A DNA stretch of 64,000 nucleotides from Phalacrocorax aristotelis. Its lineage: Eukaryota; Chordata; Aves; Suliformes; Phalacrocoracidae. Each line of letters starts with the position of its first letter. Position 1 is the stretch's first letter. This document shows, in pieces, positions 1-10,889 of the stretch. The stretch spans positions 301,001-365,000 of the forward strand of contig NW_027441196.1 in assembly GCF_949628215.1 (NCBI RefSeq). Reading direction: 5' to 3'. The notes below the pieces were generated by a model. The model did no database searches and was not told the origin of the DNA. It was given only the letters and a program-made list of their open reading frames with translations. Position numbers and translations under genes: made by a program.

Positions 1-580
1 GAAAGTTCCCGAAATAAAACTCAATAGCAACAAAGTCACTATTAAGCAGGCATCCTTTATTACAGCGCTGGGCAGCACTGGGGATTGATCCACCATGAGC
101 GCTCCAGTGATTCAGTAAACTTCTAAAGATTATATACTATAAAGTCATACATATTAATGAGATTCAGGAGGATTCATTAACATATGTAAAAGCTCAAGCT
201 GCATGCATAGTTGTCCTTTTAGTGGTCTTTGGGAGTCCTCCAGTGGTCTCTGATGGTCTTCCTCACCTGTCCGCTGGCTGAACTTTGGGTTTCCTTTGCC
301 CATATATAGTCATTGAATGAGCTCTTCGGTCCTTTAGCCTTGGACTGTCACAAGGGGTTGATTTAAACTAGTTCCTCGAGTGCTTATCTCGGCACTGGTG
401 TCCTGAGTCTCTGTTATCAATGAATTTACGAGCTTATTCACTATCTTTTTAATCCTGTCTGGCACCAAGTTGCATTCATCAAAACCCTGAAACTATCTTT
501 GCAAGGGAGGAAACCACAAGAGAACAAGGATGCTTACAATAAGGACTAAGTCAAGGACTGTCAGGGGTTTAGTTCTTTCA
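1..580 (-). repeat. 3' LTR, partial
   Basis: Matches 8145-8724 with 3 substitutions and no indel. On the minus strand it begins TGAAAGAAC directly after the polypurine tract. About 69 bp of its U5 end (equivalent to 8076-8144) fall outside the window. A poly(A) signal AATAAA reads on the minus strand at 56-61. Confidence 0.95.
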
Positions 581-596
581 TTCCCCCCTTTTCTTT
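581..596 (-). other. Polypurine tract
   Basis: The minus strand reads an A-rich run, then six G and AA, directly abutting the TG that opens the 3' LTR. Position and composition are those of the primer for plus-strand DNA synthesis in retroviruses. Confidence 0.85.
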
Positions 597-613
597 AAGC
601 TTTGTAAATTCCT

Positions 614-2533
614 TTACAAAGGTTCTAAATTTTCATATTTCATTATCTTAGGTAAAGCCCAAACTCTTATTGCCAATTTCTTTAGCTTATACCAGAAACG
701 GTAATTGACGACACTTAGTATAATAACAAATGCTAACAATATCAAAAGCGGGTGAACTAAAATATTCAAAGTTTTCTCTGCAGAGGGTGAGTACCCTGAA
801 AAGATATCCCACCAATGATGGGCAGTATCAGATTCAATTTGACTCGACAGTCCGACAAGCTTGTCTCCAGTTATTATTGTTTTAATAATAGATTCAGCTA
901 ATGTTTTGTTTCGTTTTCCTAAATGTTCTTGAAGTTTCTGTGATTGATTCAAGATTTCATTTAATTTCTTCAGAGATAAACTTGCATGACTTAAATTTAA
1001 GCTCTCATAATGCCAAAACATTGCTACTTGTTCTTCTGTATATGCAAAAAAATGAATAGGTTTGTCCATGCCAAGTTAAATGGGTTATGTTCTTGAGACA
1101 TCCTATGAATGGGGTAGTTACATTGTATTGTTCAACTACTGATCGATTGTTAGTTACTAAACACACATATCTGGCATTAACTTCTACAAACATTTCGAAC
1201 ACATTAGGAGACAAGATCGTCCATTTACAATTGTTAACAGAGTGTTCTAATAAGCAGGGTTCATATACGCGAGATTGTTGTCCACACAAGATTCCATCAG
1301 AGGTGGTTTCACAAAGATCTAAATCGTATGTTTTGTTATTGTTCCCAATATACTTCCCTTGGAATTCTGGTAACCAATATTCTGGGTTCCCTTGACTCAA
1401 AAAGAGGGTTGGCAGAATTAAATATTTACACATTACTTCGGGGTCAGTTATATTATAGTATACTAATTTCCTGCACACCATCTATCATAACACTGCACAA
1501 ATTGTGAATAGGCTTTTATCCAGTGTCTAGGTAAAACCCATTGTCCAAATAATTTTCTCCACATAAACTCATTATTACTCATCAAGTAGGACTGCACCTT
1601 ATTCTTTTGTTCTAATTGCCACATGACTTGTAGAGTACAGACAGTCCAGTCCACAAATTTTGTCAAATTTTTAAGTGATTGTATCTGGGTAATTATACTC
1701 TTATTAAAGAGATATAAGGACTCTTTATCATATTCTAAATTCTGTATCTGAGGATTAAAGGTGGTTGGCATCCATTCAGCCTAAATCTTGATTGCTTGAG
1801 CTACATCGAATCCTGCGGTTCCAACTTTACTCCTTAAAGTTTCCAAATCTACTGAATTTAGTAGTCCTAACCCAGTTCCTGCACCTCCGAGTAAAGTATC
1901 ATACCAAGCTCGTTTTACTTTGCAGGGAGGGGTGGCTGGAAAAGATATGTTAAAGAACAACATATGTTTTTGCCTTATCTTTGCCTCATTCTTACAAGTG
2001 GATGGTAATCTAATTAATTGGTCCTGATTCACTGCAGGTCGTGGATTCAACAATGTTAAGGAGACTGCCACCCCAGCAGTTCTATTAATGCTTCCATTTG
2101 CACACATTAGTGTATCCCAGTTACCAGTTTTCCAAGTATGTGTCTCCTTTATGGGGGTGTTATTTTGAAGAAAGCACTTCTTCATCTGCAGTGGAGGCCC
2201 TATCCCTTTGATTGCACAACATTTTAAGGCAACATTCGTTATCACAGTGACATTTGTCAAATTTGAACATAATACAAAGGTCATTCCATGCCATCCCGTC
2301 AATTTATCACTCCTAGTATAGGGTTCCCACAAAGAGCAGTTTTCAGCAAACTGAACTAACGTATTGGTGTTATTTCCCTAAATCCACCAGAGACTATCAA
2401 CAGATTCGCTTCTTTTCTTCAGGGGCCAACTGGGAGTAAATGTACTTATTAATTCAAGACAACAACATAGCAATATTAATGCTAGTTTTGGGTCAGCCTT
2501 ATAGACGTGGGTCCTACGGGTTGGGACTTCCAT
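614..2533 (-). pseudogene. env: Retroviral env, broken by stops and frameshifts
   Basis: The ATG at 2531-2533 overlaps the 3' end of pol by 20 bp in another frame and is followed by a hydrophobic leader (LALILLCCC). A TAG stands in frame at 2378-2380 and a second at 1781-1783. The frame then changes near 1463-1481 and changes back near 1046-1052, beside a run of seven A (T on the coding strand). The last open part (1069-614) holds a coiled-coil-like stretch, then a membrane-spanning segment (HPLLILLAFVIILSVV) and a short tail, as in a transmembrane subunit. Several N-glycosylation sites are present. I do not see the CX6CC motif of classical gammaretroviral transmembrane subunits, so the envelope lineage may differ from that of pol. 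Not functional as it stands. Confidence 0.8.
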
Positions 2534-5500
2534 GGTCCTTCAGGTGCCTTTTAATCCTGGAATAGTGGATCCAAGCAGCGTGCTTCTCAAGCTTGACCGC
2601 AGTGTAAGTCGTAAGCAGAACTTGAAAAGGGCCGCTCCACTTCTCTTTGAGAGGATCACCTGAAATATTTTTAACATAAACCCAATCTCCAGGTTTGAAC
2701 AAATGCACTGGGGAATCTAACCCCCATGCTCTAGTAGACATCACTAATCCATTTACTTCTTGTAATTGTTTTCCCAATGCAATCAGATATTGTTGTAGAT
2801 TAATCTCTCCTACCTGGGTGGGATCTTGTCCTTGATATCTAGTCTGAAAGGGTCTCCCATATAGAATTTTAAAAGGACTCAGTTTTTCCTTAGTTCTTGG
2901 CTTGACTCGGAGCCTTAGTAACGCAATAGGGAGGGCTTGATCCCACCTTAAATTCGTCTCCTGGCAGATTTTGCTCAATTGTGTCTTTATTAAATGATTC
3001 ATCTTTTCTACTTGCCCACTTGCTTGCGGGCGATAAGTTGTGTGTAATTTCCAATTAATTTCTAAAAATTTACTAACTTGTTGAACTACTTGTGCCACAA
3101 AGTGTGGTCCCCTATCAGAGGAGATCACTTCTGGCACGCCAAATCTGGGAATAATTTCTCTCAATAAGACTTTTGTTACTTCTCGGGCTTTATTTGTTCT
3201 GCAGGGGAAAGCTTCAGGCCATCCGGAAAAGGTATCAGTTAATACTAATAGATATCTGTACCCCCCTTTTCTAGGGAGTTCCGTGAAGTCTATCTGCCAG
3301 TTCTGGCCTGGAACATTCCCTTTACCAATACTTCCAAATTTCACCCGATTCTCTACCTTCGGGTTATTCTTTAAGCATATTTCGCATCTATCAACTATAG
3401 TTTTTATAGTTTGAAACAAATTTCTAGCTATCATCTGCTTGGTGAGGGAATTGTACAAAGCTTCAGTTCCCCAATGAGTTTTATCATGTTCTGTTTTTAT
3501 TAATTTCCATAATATTCTGAAGGGAACTACTATTTTGTTATCTTTTAACATTGCCCATCCTGTCGGGCCAATTTCAGCCTTTAAATCAGTAATTAACTTC
3601 TGATCCTTTTTATCATATTCAACTATCTCAGGTAGTGGCAAAGATTTTTCAGGAATTATGCCTAATACCTCACCTTGTTCCGCAGCTTGCCTTGCCTCAT
3701 GATCAGCTAATTTATTTCCCACTTCCCTGTCAGTGTTACCTTTCTGATGTCCTTTGCAGTGCATAATTGCTACTGCCGACGGAAGTTGTACAGCATCTAG
3801 AAGTCGCAAAATTATATCGGCATGTTTTATGTCTTTCCCTTGAGCGGTTAAAAGTCCTCGCTCTTTCCAAATTGCCCCATGGGCATGAACTACACCAAAG
3901 GCATATTTTGAGTCTGTCCAGATATTTACTCGCAAACCTTCAGCAAGCTCTAATGCTCTTACTAAAGCGATTATTTCGGCCCGTTGTGCAGATGTGCCCT
4001 TAGGGAGTGACTTTGCTTCCACTACTTGGTCTGTGGTGGTCACCGCATATCCTGCCATTCGAACTCCATTCCTTACAAAACTGCTCCCATCAATATACCA
4101 AGTGTGGTCAGCCTCCTCCAGCGGCTCCTCCTTCAAGTCGGGCCTACTCGCATACACAGTCTCAATGGTTTCTATGCAGTCATGCACGACAGTCTCCATT
4201 TCCTGTTTATCAGTTAAAAAGGAAGCAGGATTGATAATAGTGGATGTGACAATTTCTATATCATCCTGTTCCATCAAAACTGATTGATATTTCAAGAATC
4301 TTGATGGCGAGAGCCAGTGTCCCCCTTTTTGTTCTAAAACGGAGGTTACAGTGTGGGAAGTGTGCACAATCATCTTCCGTCCCAATGTGAATTTTCGGGC
4401 TTCTTGGATAATCAAGACCACGGCAGCTACTGCCCGAAGGCATCCTGGCCATCCTTTGCTTACTTCATCCAATTGTTTGGAGAAGTATGCAACAGCTCGT
4501 TTATAAGGACCCAATTTCTGGGCCAAAATTCCCAAAGCTACTCCTTGTCTTTCATACGAGAACAGCCAAAAGGGCTTAGTTACATCGGGCAGGCCCAAAG
4601 CTGGAGCCCTCATTAGTTCCAATTTCAGTTCTTTGAATGCCCGCCTGGCTTCACCTGTCCATATTAATTGTGTCAAGCTATTTTTCAACAGTTCATACAA
4701 AGGTTTAACCAGAAGTCCATAATTATAGATCCATAATCGGCACCAACCTGTCATTCCCAGAAAGGTTCGAAGTTCTTTTACCGTGGTTGGTTCTGGAGTC
4801 CTGCAAATGGCTTCTTTCCGGTCATTCCCGAGCTGTCTCTGTCTCTTAGAAATCACGAATCCCAAGTATATTACTTCTTTCTTCAAGATCTGGGCTTTCT
4901 GTAATGAGACTCGGTAACCACTTAGTCCAAGAAAGTTTAGCAAACTCACAGTCCATTCTTTACATTCTTCATCCTTTTCTGTGGCTATCAAAATATCATC
5001 TACATACTGTAAAAGAGTACCATTTCCTGGAGGACTTTCCCAGGCCTCTAATTCTTTAGCTAATTGATTTCCAAAGATCGTGGGGCTGTTTTTAAATCCT
5101 TGAGGTAACACTGTCCAGGTTAGTTGGGTTTTTCGTCCCGAGTCAGGGTTTTCCCATTCAAAGGCAAATAAATTGCGGCTTTCAGGGGCCAAGGTGAGGC
5201 AAAAGAATGCATCTTTCAGATCTAATACTGTGAACCATTCATAAGTTTCTTTTAAATTAGTTAGTAAGGTGTATGGGTTTGCCACTACCAGATATAGATC
5301 TTCAACTATCTTATTTATTGCCCGCAGGTCTTGTACCAATCGATATGTTTTGCCATCAGGCTTTTTGATAGGCAAAATAGGAGTGTTATACTCTGAAGAG
5401 CATTCAATCAATAATCCAAATCTTATGAATTCCTCTGTAATACTTTTCACTCCTCGCCTGTCCTCTAATTTCAGGGGATATTGCCTTACTTTGGCAGGCT

Positions 5501-6017
5501 GTGCCCCCACTTTGAGTTTAACAACAACCAATTCTGCATTTTTGGCCTTTCCAGGGATTCCTGATGCCCATACTCCTGGATATACCTGGTCTTTTATTTC
5601 CTGTATAATTTCCTGTCCCCTAACCTGTGGTTCAGTGAGGGTCAAACTTAAAATTTCAATGAGGTTTTCTTCTGGTAATTTAAATTCCATTTCCCCTTCA
5701 TTAAATTTTATTTCAGCATTCAATTGTTCTAATAAGTCTCTTCCCAAAAGTGGTCTAGGAGCTTCAGGCAGGTAGAGAAATTTGTGAATCCCTACACTTT
5801 TCCCAATTTTGAATTTCAAGGGTTTCAAAAAGAAAGCTTTCTCGACCTGTCCGGTTGCTCCCACAATATTAACATTTTGTTTACTTATGGGCAGTAACTC
5901 CTGATTTAATACTGAAAATGTGGCACCTGTATCTACTAGAAATTCTACAGGTTTTTCTTCTTTCCCTAGCTGTATTTTTACCAAGGGTTCTGCTAGGGAA
6001 GATTCCCCTGGTCTCCA
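2514..6017 (-). CDS. pol: Retroviral pol (protease, reverse transcriptase, RNase H, integrase), open
   Basis: 1167 open codons starting right after the gag stop and in the gag frame, so translation would be by stop readthrough; the first ATG (5984) is probably not the native start. Counting from that ATG: aspartic protease with DTGATFSVL near residue 18; reverse transcriptase with LPQGFKNSP and YVDD near residue 327; RNase H with YIDGSS and TDSKYAF; integrase with the H-H-C-C zinc region (HDKTH, CEIC), the catalytic D-D-E residues (DFTE, SSDRG, QVEKMN) and a C-terminal GPF-type domain with WIHYSRIK. Order and motifs are gammaretroviral. No stop or frameshift was found over 3.5 kb, in contrast to gag and env. 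Confidence 0.93.
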   Translation of the reverse strand, partial: WRPGESSLAEPLVKIQLGKEEKPVEFLVDTGATFSVLNQELLPISKQNVNIVGATGQVEKAFFLKPLKFKIGKSVGIHKFLYLPEAPRPLLGRDLLEQLNAEIKFNEGEMEFKLPEENLIEILSLTLTEPQVRGQEIIQEIKDQVYPGVWASGIPGKAKNAELVVVKLKVGAQPAKVRQYPLKLEDRRGVKSITEEFIRFGLLIECSSEYNTPILPIKKPDGKTYRLVQDLRAINKIVEDLYLVVANPYTLLTNLKETYEWFTVLDLKDAFFCLTLAPESRNLFAFEWENPDSGRKTQLTWTVLPQGFKNSPTIFGNQLAKELEAWESPPGNGTLLQYVDDILIATEKDEECKEWTVSLLNFLGLSGYRVSLQKAQILKKEVIYLGFVISKRQRQLGNDRKEAICRTPEPTTVKELRTFLGMTGWCRLWIYNYGLLVKPLYELLKNSLTQLIWTGEARRAFKELKLELMRAPALGLPDVTKPFWLFSYERQGVALGILAQKLGPYKRAVAYFSKQLDEVSKGWPGCLRAVAAVVLIIQEARKFTLGRKMIVHTSHTVTSVLEQKGGHWLSPSRFLKYQSVLMEQDDIEIVTSTIINPASFLTDKQEMETVVHDCIETIETVYASRPDLKEEPLEEADHTWYIDGSSFVRNGVRMAGYAVTTTDQVVEAKSLPKGTSAQRAEIIALVRALELAEGLRVNIWTDSKYAFGVVHAHGAIWKERGLLTAQGKDIKHADIILRLLDAVQLPSAVAIMHCKGHQKGNTDREVGNKLADHEARQAAEQGEVLGIIPEKSLPLPEIVEYDKKDQKLITDLKAEIGPTGWAMLKDNKIVVPFRILWKLIKTEHDKTHWGTEALYNSLTKQMIARNLFQTIKTIVDRCEICLKNNPKVENRVKFGSIGKGNVPGQNWQIDFTELPRKGGYRYLLVLTDTFSGWPEAFPCRTNKAREVTKVLLREIIPRFGVPEVISSDRGPHFVAQVVQQVSKFLEINWKLHTTYRPQASGQVEKMNHLIKTQLSKICQETNLRWDQALPIALLRLRVKPRTKEKLSPFKILYGRPFQTRYQGQDPTQVGEINLQQYLIALGKQLQEVNGLVMSTRAWGLDSPVHLFKPGDWVYVKNISGDPLKEKWSGPFQVLLTTYTAVKLEKHAAWIHYSRIKRHLKDHGSPNP

Positions 6018-7546
6018 TCAACTTTCTTCCGTGCTGGCAACTGTCACCGGTTTGCTCAATCTTGGGCAATCCTTCTTCCAATGCCCCATTTGCTTACAAT
6101 AAGAGCATTGATCTCTCAAGAGGGGTTGATTTCTTCTGGGTGGGGCACTTACACCACTTCTTACAACTCCTCTCCCCTCATTAGTGTTGTTTATCTGACC
6201 CCCTGTGGTGCGCAAGGCAGCCACTGTAGCATTAGCAATTGTTCTGCCCATCATTCTCTCCTTCTGACTGTCTCTGTTCCGATACACTTGCCAAGCAGTC
6301 TCCAGCAATTTTTCTAAATCTCTTGCATCTGTTCCTTGCACTTTCTGTAACTTTCTCCTGATATCATCCGCCGACTGTCCCAAAAACAGGAATATCAACT
6401 GACCCTTTCCCTCCTGGGAGGTAGGGTCTAAAGGAGTATATTTCTGCATTCCTTCTTTTAACCGATTCAAAAAATCAGTAGGAGATTCCTTTTTATCTTG
6501 TTTTATTTCGTACAATTTAGACCAATTTACTGGTTTTGGGACAGCATCTCTTATTCCATAAGCAATCCATTCCCTGTACCTCACTAATAATTCCCTGGCT
6601 CCTGTTTGGTTGGGGTCCCAGCCAGGATTGGTAACTGGAACATGATTATCCACCGTTCCTGGCAGGGTTCCAGCCAAAACCAGAGCCTGTACCTGGGCTC
6701 TGGCTGCTCTCACAACCATCTGCTTCTCCGACTCACTAAACACCACATCCAACATTGCATCCACATCCTCCCAATCAGGGTCCTGAGTTTTCACAATCAA
6801 TTCAAATCCTTTAGCAACCTTTTCAGGATCGTCCCGATAATTCCCTGCAGTAATTCGCCAGCCGTCCAAGTCTGCTAAAGTAAAAGGCACTTTGATTCTA
6901 ACAGGTCCTCCCACTCCCACCGCCTGCCTTAGAGGGGCCTATATAATAGGTCCCATTTTACTCCGAGTTCTGGCAGTGATGGGAGAGAATCCGATATCAG
7001 TTTCTTCCCTGACTCCTGCCTCCGATTCTTTAACCCCGACTGCACCAGCATCTCCTTCCCTATCACCTTCTTTCTCTGGCGGAGGCAAATAATCCTCCAG
7101 CCTTTCATTCTGTGAGCCAACTTTTAAACATCTCTGTCCAATGCTACACGCCGAACAACACCTCTTTAATTTTGTCTTTTGCTTATTTTTCTCTTTTTCT
7201 ATCGCCAGAACCATAGGGTCCTGGGGTGTTAGATTGATTCCACATTCTTTCTGCCATTCAGGGTGATTTCGCAGGGTGAAAAACATATCGGCATAACCCA
7301 CTTCATCCCATTTTCCTTCACGGCGTAGAAATAAAATGAGTTGTAACAAAGTATTATACTTTAAAGTTCCATTAAAAGGCCATTTTTCTCCTTCATCTAG
7401 CTTATATAAAGGCCACCACTGATTACAATATTTTATCAAGGTTTTACGATCCACACTACCTCCAGGTGTTCCCCGATATCTTTCCAGTGGGCCAAAATGC
7501 AGCCCAAAGGGCTCTTTTTCAGAACTCCACCCTGTTGGTTCCCCAT
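6018..7546 (-). pseudogene. gag: Retroviral gag, frameshifted and with a premature stop
   Basis: The likely start is ATG at 7544-7546, opening MGNQQGG, a typical N-myristoylation context. That frame differs from the main frame, which is entered near 7471-7480 at a run of four G, so a small indel is inferred. The main frame shows a matrix-like part (to 6942), a TAG at 6939-6941, then capsid with a major homology region (SPTDFLNRLKEGMQKYTPLD) and nucleocapsid with one CCHC zinc knuckle (CSYCKQMGHWKKDC). It ends at TGA 6018-6020; pol continues in the same frame. One zinc knuckle and same-frame pol are gammaretroviral traits. Broken as it stands. Confidence 0.85.
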
Positions 7547-8054
7547 TCTTAAACTTATACTACCCAAAGACAAAGACAAAGTCTAGGGTATAAACACCAC
7601 ACACAATTAACAATTACAGCACAGACACAATAACCACTACTACCTCCCACTGATAACAAATGCCAGCATAAGCTGGTCAGAAACTTGCAAATACGCGTAT
7701 ACCAAACATATAGCGTATATCACATACGCATATGTAAACCAAAATCAAATACAAATGCACAAACAAACGACCATACCAATCAGTTGATCAATACAACCAT
7801 GCAACGTAGTAACCAAGTGATTAATACAAATCGTACATGCAATTGTATGCTACCCTGCGGGGTTCTCACGAACTGCGACTGACGGGTAGCTTCAAATGAC
7901 CGGTCCCCAAAACCAAAAAGAATGCCTTATTCTTACCAGAGGTCCTTGTCTGCCCCCGCACGGATCCGCCGAATCGGGGAGTCCCTCCAGAGAATTCTCC
8001 GGGGCCGGCCAAGGGAGTCTCCGACTCAGGGGGTCCTGCAGCCGGACAGAGATG
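7547..8054 (-). other. Proviral 5' leader
   Basis: Untranslated stretch between the primer binding site and the inferred gag ATG. A packaging signal and splice donor are expected here, but I could not identify either with confidence. Confidence 0.6.
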
Positions 8055-8072
8055 GTCCCATCTGGGTCGCCA
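8055..8072 (-). other. Primer binding site, probably tRNA-Arg type
   Basis: On the minus strand TGGCGACCCAGATGGGAC lies three bases after the CA that ends the 5' LTR. TGG plus 15 more bases is the expected form. From memory of vertebrate tRNA 3' ends, tRNA-Arg(CCT) is closest (about 16 of 18). The tRNA identity is tentative; the position is firm. Confidence 0.65.
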
Positions 8073-8075
8073 AAC

Positions 8076-8724
8076 TGATACAAAAATTCGCGGATACTAT
8101 CTTTCAAAGTCCGAACCTCCCCGTAAGAGGAAGCGGAGTATCCAGAAAGTTCCCGAAATAAAACTCGATAGCAACAAAGTCACTATTAAGCAGGCATCCT
8201 TTATTACAGCGCTGGGCAGCACTGGGGATTGATCCACCATGAGTGCTCCAGTGATTCAGTAAACTTCTAAAGATTATATACTATAAAGTCATACATATTA
8301 ATGAGATTCAGGAGGATTCATTAACATATGTAAAAGCTCAAGCTGCATGCATAGTTGTCCTTTTAGTGGTCTTTGGGAGTCCTCCAGTGGTCTCTGATGG
8401 TCTTCCTCACCTGTCCGCTGGCTGAACTTTGGGTTTCCTTTGCCCATATATAGTCATTGAATGAGCTCTTCGGTCCTTTAGCCTTGGACTGTCACAAGGG
8501 GTTGATTTAAACTAGTTCCTCGAGTGCTTATCTCGGCACTGGTGTCCTGAGTCTCTGTTATCAATGAATTTACGAGCTTATTCACTATCTTTTTAATCCT
8601 GTCTGGCACCAAGTTGCATTCTTCAAAACCCTGAAACTATCTTTGCAAGGGAGGAAACCACAAGAGAACAAGGATGCTTACAATAAGGACTAAGTCAAGG
8701 ACTGTCAGGGGTTTAGTTCTTTCA
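8076..8724 (-). repeat. 5' LTR, complete (649 bp)
   Basis: Bounded by TG (8723-8724, minus strand) and CA (8076-8077). AATAAA reads on the minus strand at 8200-8205. Two TATA-like sequences are candidates for the promoter: TATATAT near 8446-8452 and TATAGTATATAA near 8273-8286. I cannot choose between them. Confidence 0.92.
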
Positions 8725-8981
8725 CCTGCCAGAAAGGCTGCTTAGGTGCCCGGAGGCTCCCTGTGTATTGGGAGTCACTCCGGGACTCACGACCTAGGTG
8801 GCAGGGAAGGAATCTGGATGAGGTGACCTTCCTTCCAAACCATTGTTTTCCAAAGCACTGTATTCAAGCACACTGATTTACCGATCCCTGATTCTTGTTC
8901 TGGTTGTTTACGTACTGGTTTCTTGAGGGTGGAAATGAGTGGACGAGAGCTGTTTCTTGGGCTGCTCTTCTCCACGGGCAG

Positions 8982-10361
8982 CGCGCGATTGTTGAAGTGG
9001 CGTTGGTAGGAGGTGCCCTCATTACCCAGCTGACAGATGGGGTCTGTGAGTTGCAGGAGCCAGAGGTCCTTCGCTCCTCGGCCTTCAGCCTCTACGCCGC
9101 CCTGGCCTCCTCCGCCTCAGGGAAGAGATCATTCTTCGCCAGGGAAGTGGCGGAAACCTGGGTCAGCCTTCTCTTGCACCTCCGGGATCCTGACCCTGAA
9201 GTCTCCAATGTAAGAGCCCCCACATCTCATTTGCAAAGCCGTAGCAAGCCTTAGAAAGGCATAGAAAGCTGCCTGGCGAACTGCTGCAGCCAGTGCCCTC
9301 CCTGCCCGGAGACTGCGTCTGGGGCAGCCCCCTCTGCTGGGGGGGTGAGCTGAGCAGAGCTCAGCTGGACGAGCTTCCTGGCAAGGACCCCACCCGCTCC
9401 CACAGGGGAGGAACGACGTGGCTCGACTCTCTTTTTCAGGTGTGCAGGACCGCTCTCTATCTCTGCGCTCCGTTTTTGGGGCCAGAGCGGGTGCAGGAGA
9501 CCATCATCACCTCCATCGGTCTGAGCGCAGCCGAGCTGCAGTACGAGGTTTGCCATTGCCTGGTGAGTGAGCTGTGCCCTGGGGAGAGGTTGCGGCCGCA
9601 GGGCCCTTCCCCAGAACCGAGAGGGGAGCATGAGGTGACATGCCACGGGTGGGCAGGGTGCGAGCCGGGTAGCTGGTGCAGAGGCACGGCCACCCCTTCT
9701 GGACACCTGCGCTCTCTCTCTCGCTCCCTCTTTTCTCTCCCTTTCCCCTTGTGGCCCACCCAGCCAACCGGCCGTGGGTCAGCAGAGGGGTCTTTTTGGC
9801 CAGAGAAGAAATTGTGCCTCTCTGCTTGCCCCTAGGTCAGAGATGCCCCTGCTGTGCTGGAGAGGCTCCGCAGCATCGCCAGGAGCCGCCACCTCGAGAA
9901 CGGGCAGGCGCTGCACTCTGCCACCATTGCAGTCCTAGGTGAGAGTCAGGGCTGGGGCCCGATGCTGTGCTCCTCCCTGCCAAGATGGCCACGGTGGCCT
10001 GCGCTTTCCCCATCTGCCCAGGGAGGCCAGGGCTGGGGCCGGCCTTAGGAGGGCTGCCACAGAGGGGTTTGCCGAGGGCTCAGTGCGAGCGTAGGAGAAG
10101 GGCTGCAGAGCGGGTGCCGGTGGGGAGGCTGGACCCCGCACGAGGCGACGCTCAGCTCTGGCGGCTGCTATGTCGCGACTGTAAAGTTCTGATCTTTCTA
10201 GCCTTCCCCTCCAGCTCCCCAAGCACGTCCCAGGTGTAGGGGAGGGCCACAAGCCAGGGCTGTGGGGCAGTGCCTTGACACTCACCTCTTTGTCCCATGC
10301 CTTAGGAGACATCCTGGAAAAAGCAAGAGGCCTTAGCGGCTCTTGCCAGCAGCAGGAGTGA
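8982..10361 (+). CDS. Maestro heat-like repeat (MROH) family protein, last four exons
   Basis: Four exons join in frame: 8982-9209 (start inferred from the acceptor ending GGGCAG), 9440-9562, 9836-9938 and 10306-10361, all with GT donors and AG acceptors. The product contains LQEPEVLRSSAFSLYAAL, VSLLLHLRDPDPEVSN, LYLCAPFLGPERV and LERLRSIARSRH, the HEAT-type helices and wording of the MROH family, which is greatly expanded in birds. It ends in a short tail with CQQQE and TGA (10359-10361). Upstream exons must lie left of the window or beyond the provirus. The provirus sits antisense about 260 bp upstream of the first exon seen, so it is either intronic or has cut the gene. Which MROH member this is, and whether it is expressed, cannot be told. 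Confidence 0.72.
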
Positions 10362-10597
10362 GGCTCCTATTCTCAGGTAGGTTTGAGCAGAGCCGAGCTC
10401 TGGCTCTGCTGGTCAGGGAGGAGCTTGGAGGCCTGGCAGCAAAAGGCCTGGCTCGGAGCAGGAGAGGAGCACCCAGCAAGGGCAGCTCCTCATCGCCCCT
10501 CCCGTGTCACTGCAGCTTCCTATTGCCCGCGGCCAGAGGCAGACAAGATCTTCTGCGACTGTGACAGTGACCACTGCGAGCCGGGGGTACTTATGGC

Positions 10598-10603
10598 AAT
10601 AAA
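10598..10603 (+). terminator. Poly(A) signal of the MROH-like gene
   Basis: AATAAA 237 bp after the stop codon of the MROH-like reading frame. Confidence 0.65.
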
Positions 10604-10659
10604 CCTCCTTTGACCGCCACGCCGATGGAGAGTGATCTTTCTTTCCTAGAGGCAGGGGG

Positions 10660-10885
10660 GCCGTGCCAGGGCTGTGCCAAGGCCTGAGGGGATGCACCCA
10701 CAGGTGCTGAGGGAGCTGGCTGATGTGACCACAAGGCTGCTCTCAGTGACCCTTGAAATGTTGCAGCAACGGGGGAAGGTTCCTGAGGACTGGGAGAAAG
10801 CAAATGTGGCTCCTGTCTTCAGGAAGGGCCAGAAAGAAGATCCAGGGTGGCACAAGCTGGTTGGCCTCACTTCAGTCCTTTGGGA
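10660..10885 (+). repeat. CR1 LINE fragment (ORF2, reverse transcriptase)
   Basis: The plus strand encodes a piece ending DWEKANVAPVFRKG, the conserved start of the CR1 reverse transcriptase region. Truncated at both ends. Confidence 0.8.
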
Positions 10886-10889
10886 CATG

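Larger units (their letters stand above)
1..8724 (-). mobile_element. Endogenous gammaretrovirus-like provirus (3' LTR cut by window start)
   Basis: Provirus read on the minus strand: 5' LTR (8076-8724), primer binding site, leader, gag, pol, env, polypurine tract, 3' LTR (1-580 visible). Gag and pol share one frame and are separated by a single stop, and env overlaps the end of pol, as in gammaretroviruses. The shared 580 bp of the two LTRs differ at only 3 positions (23, 100, 478 against 8167, 8244, 8622), so the insertion is recent. Pol is open; gag and env carry stops and frameshifts, so the copy cannot encode a full virus. The left flank and target-site duplication lie outside the window. 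It lies antisense to the MROH-like gene and immediately upstream of its last visible exons. Confidence 0.93.

Noticed and set aside
2514-5984. ATG at 5984 as the start of pol
   Set aside because: The frame is open back to the gag stop at 6018-6020, so pol most likely begins by readthrough and the ATG is internal.
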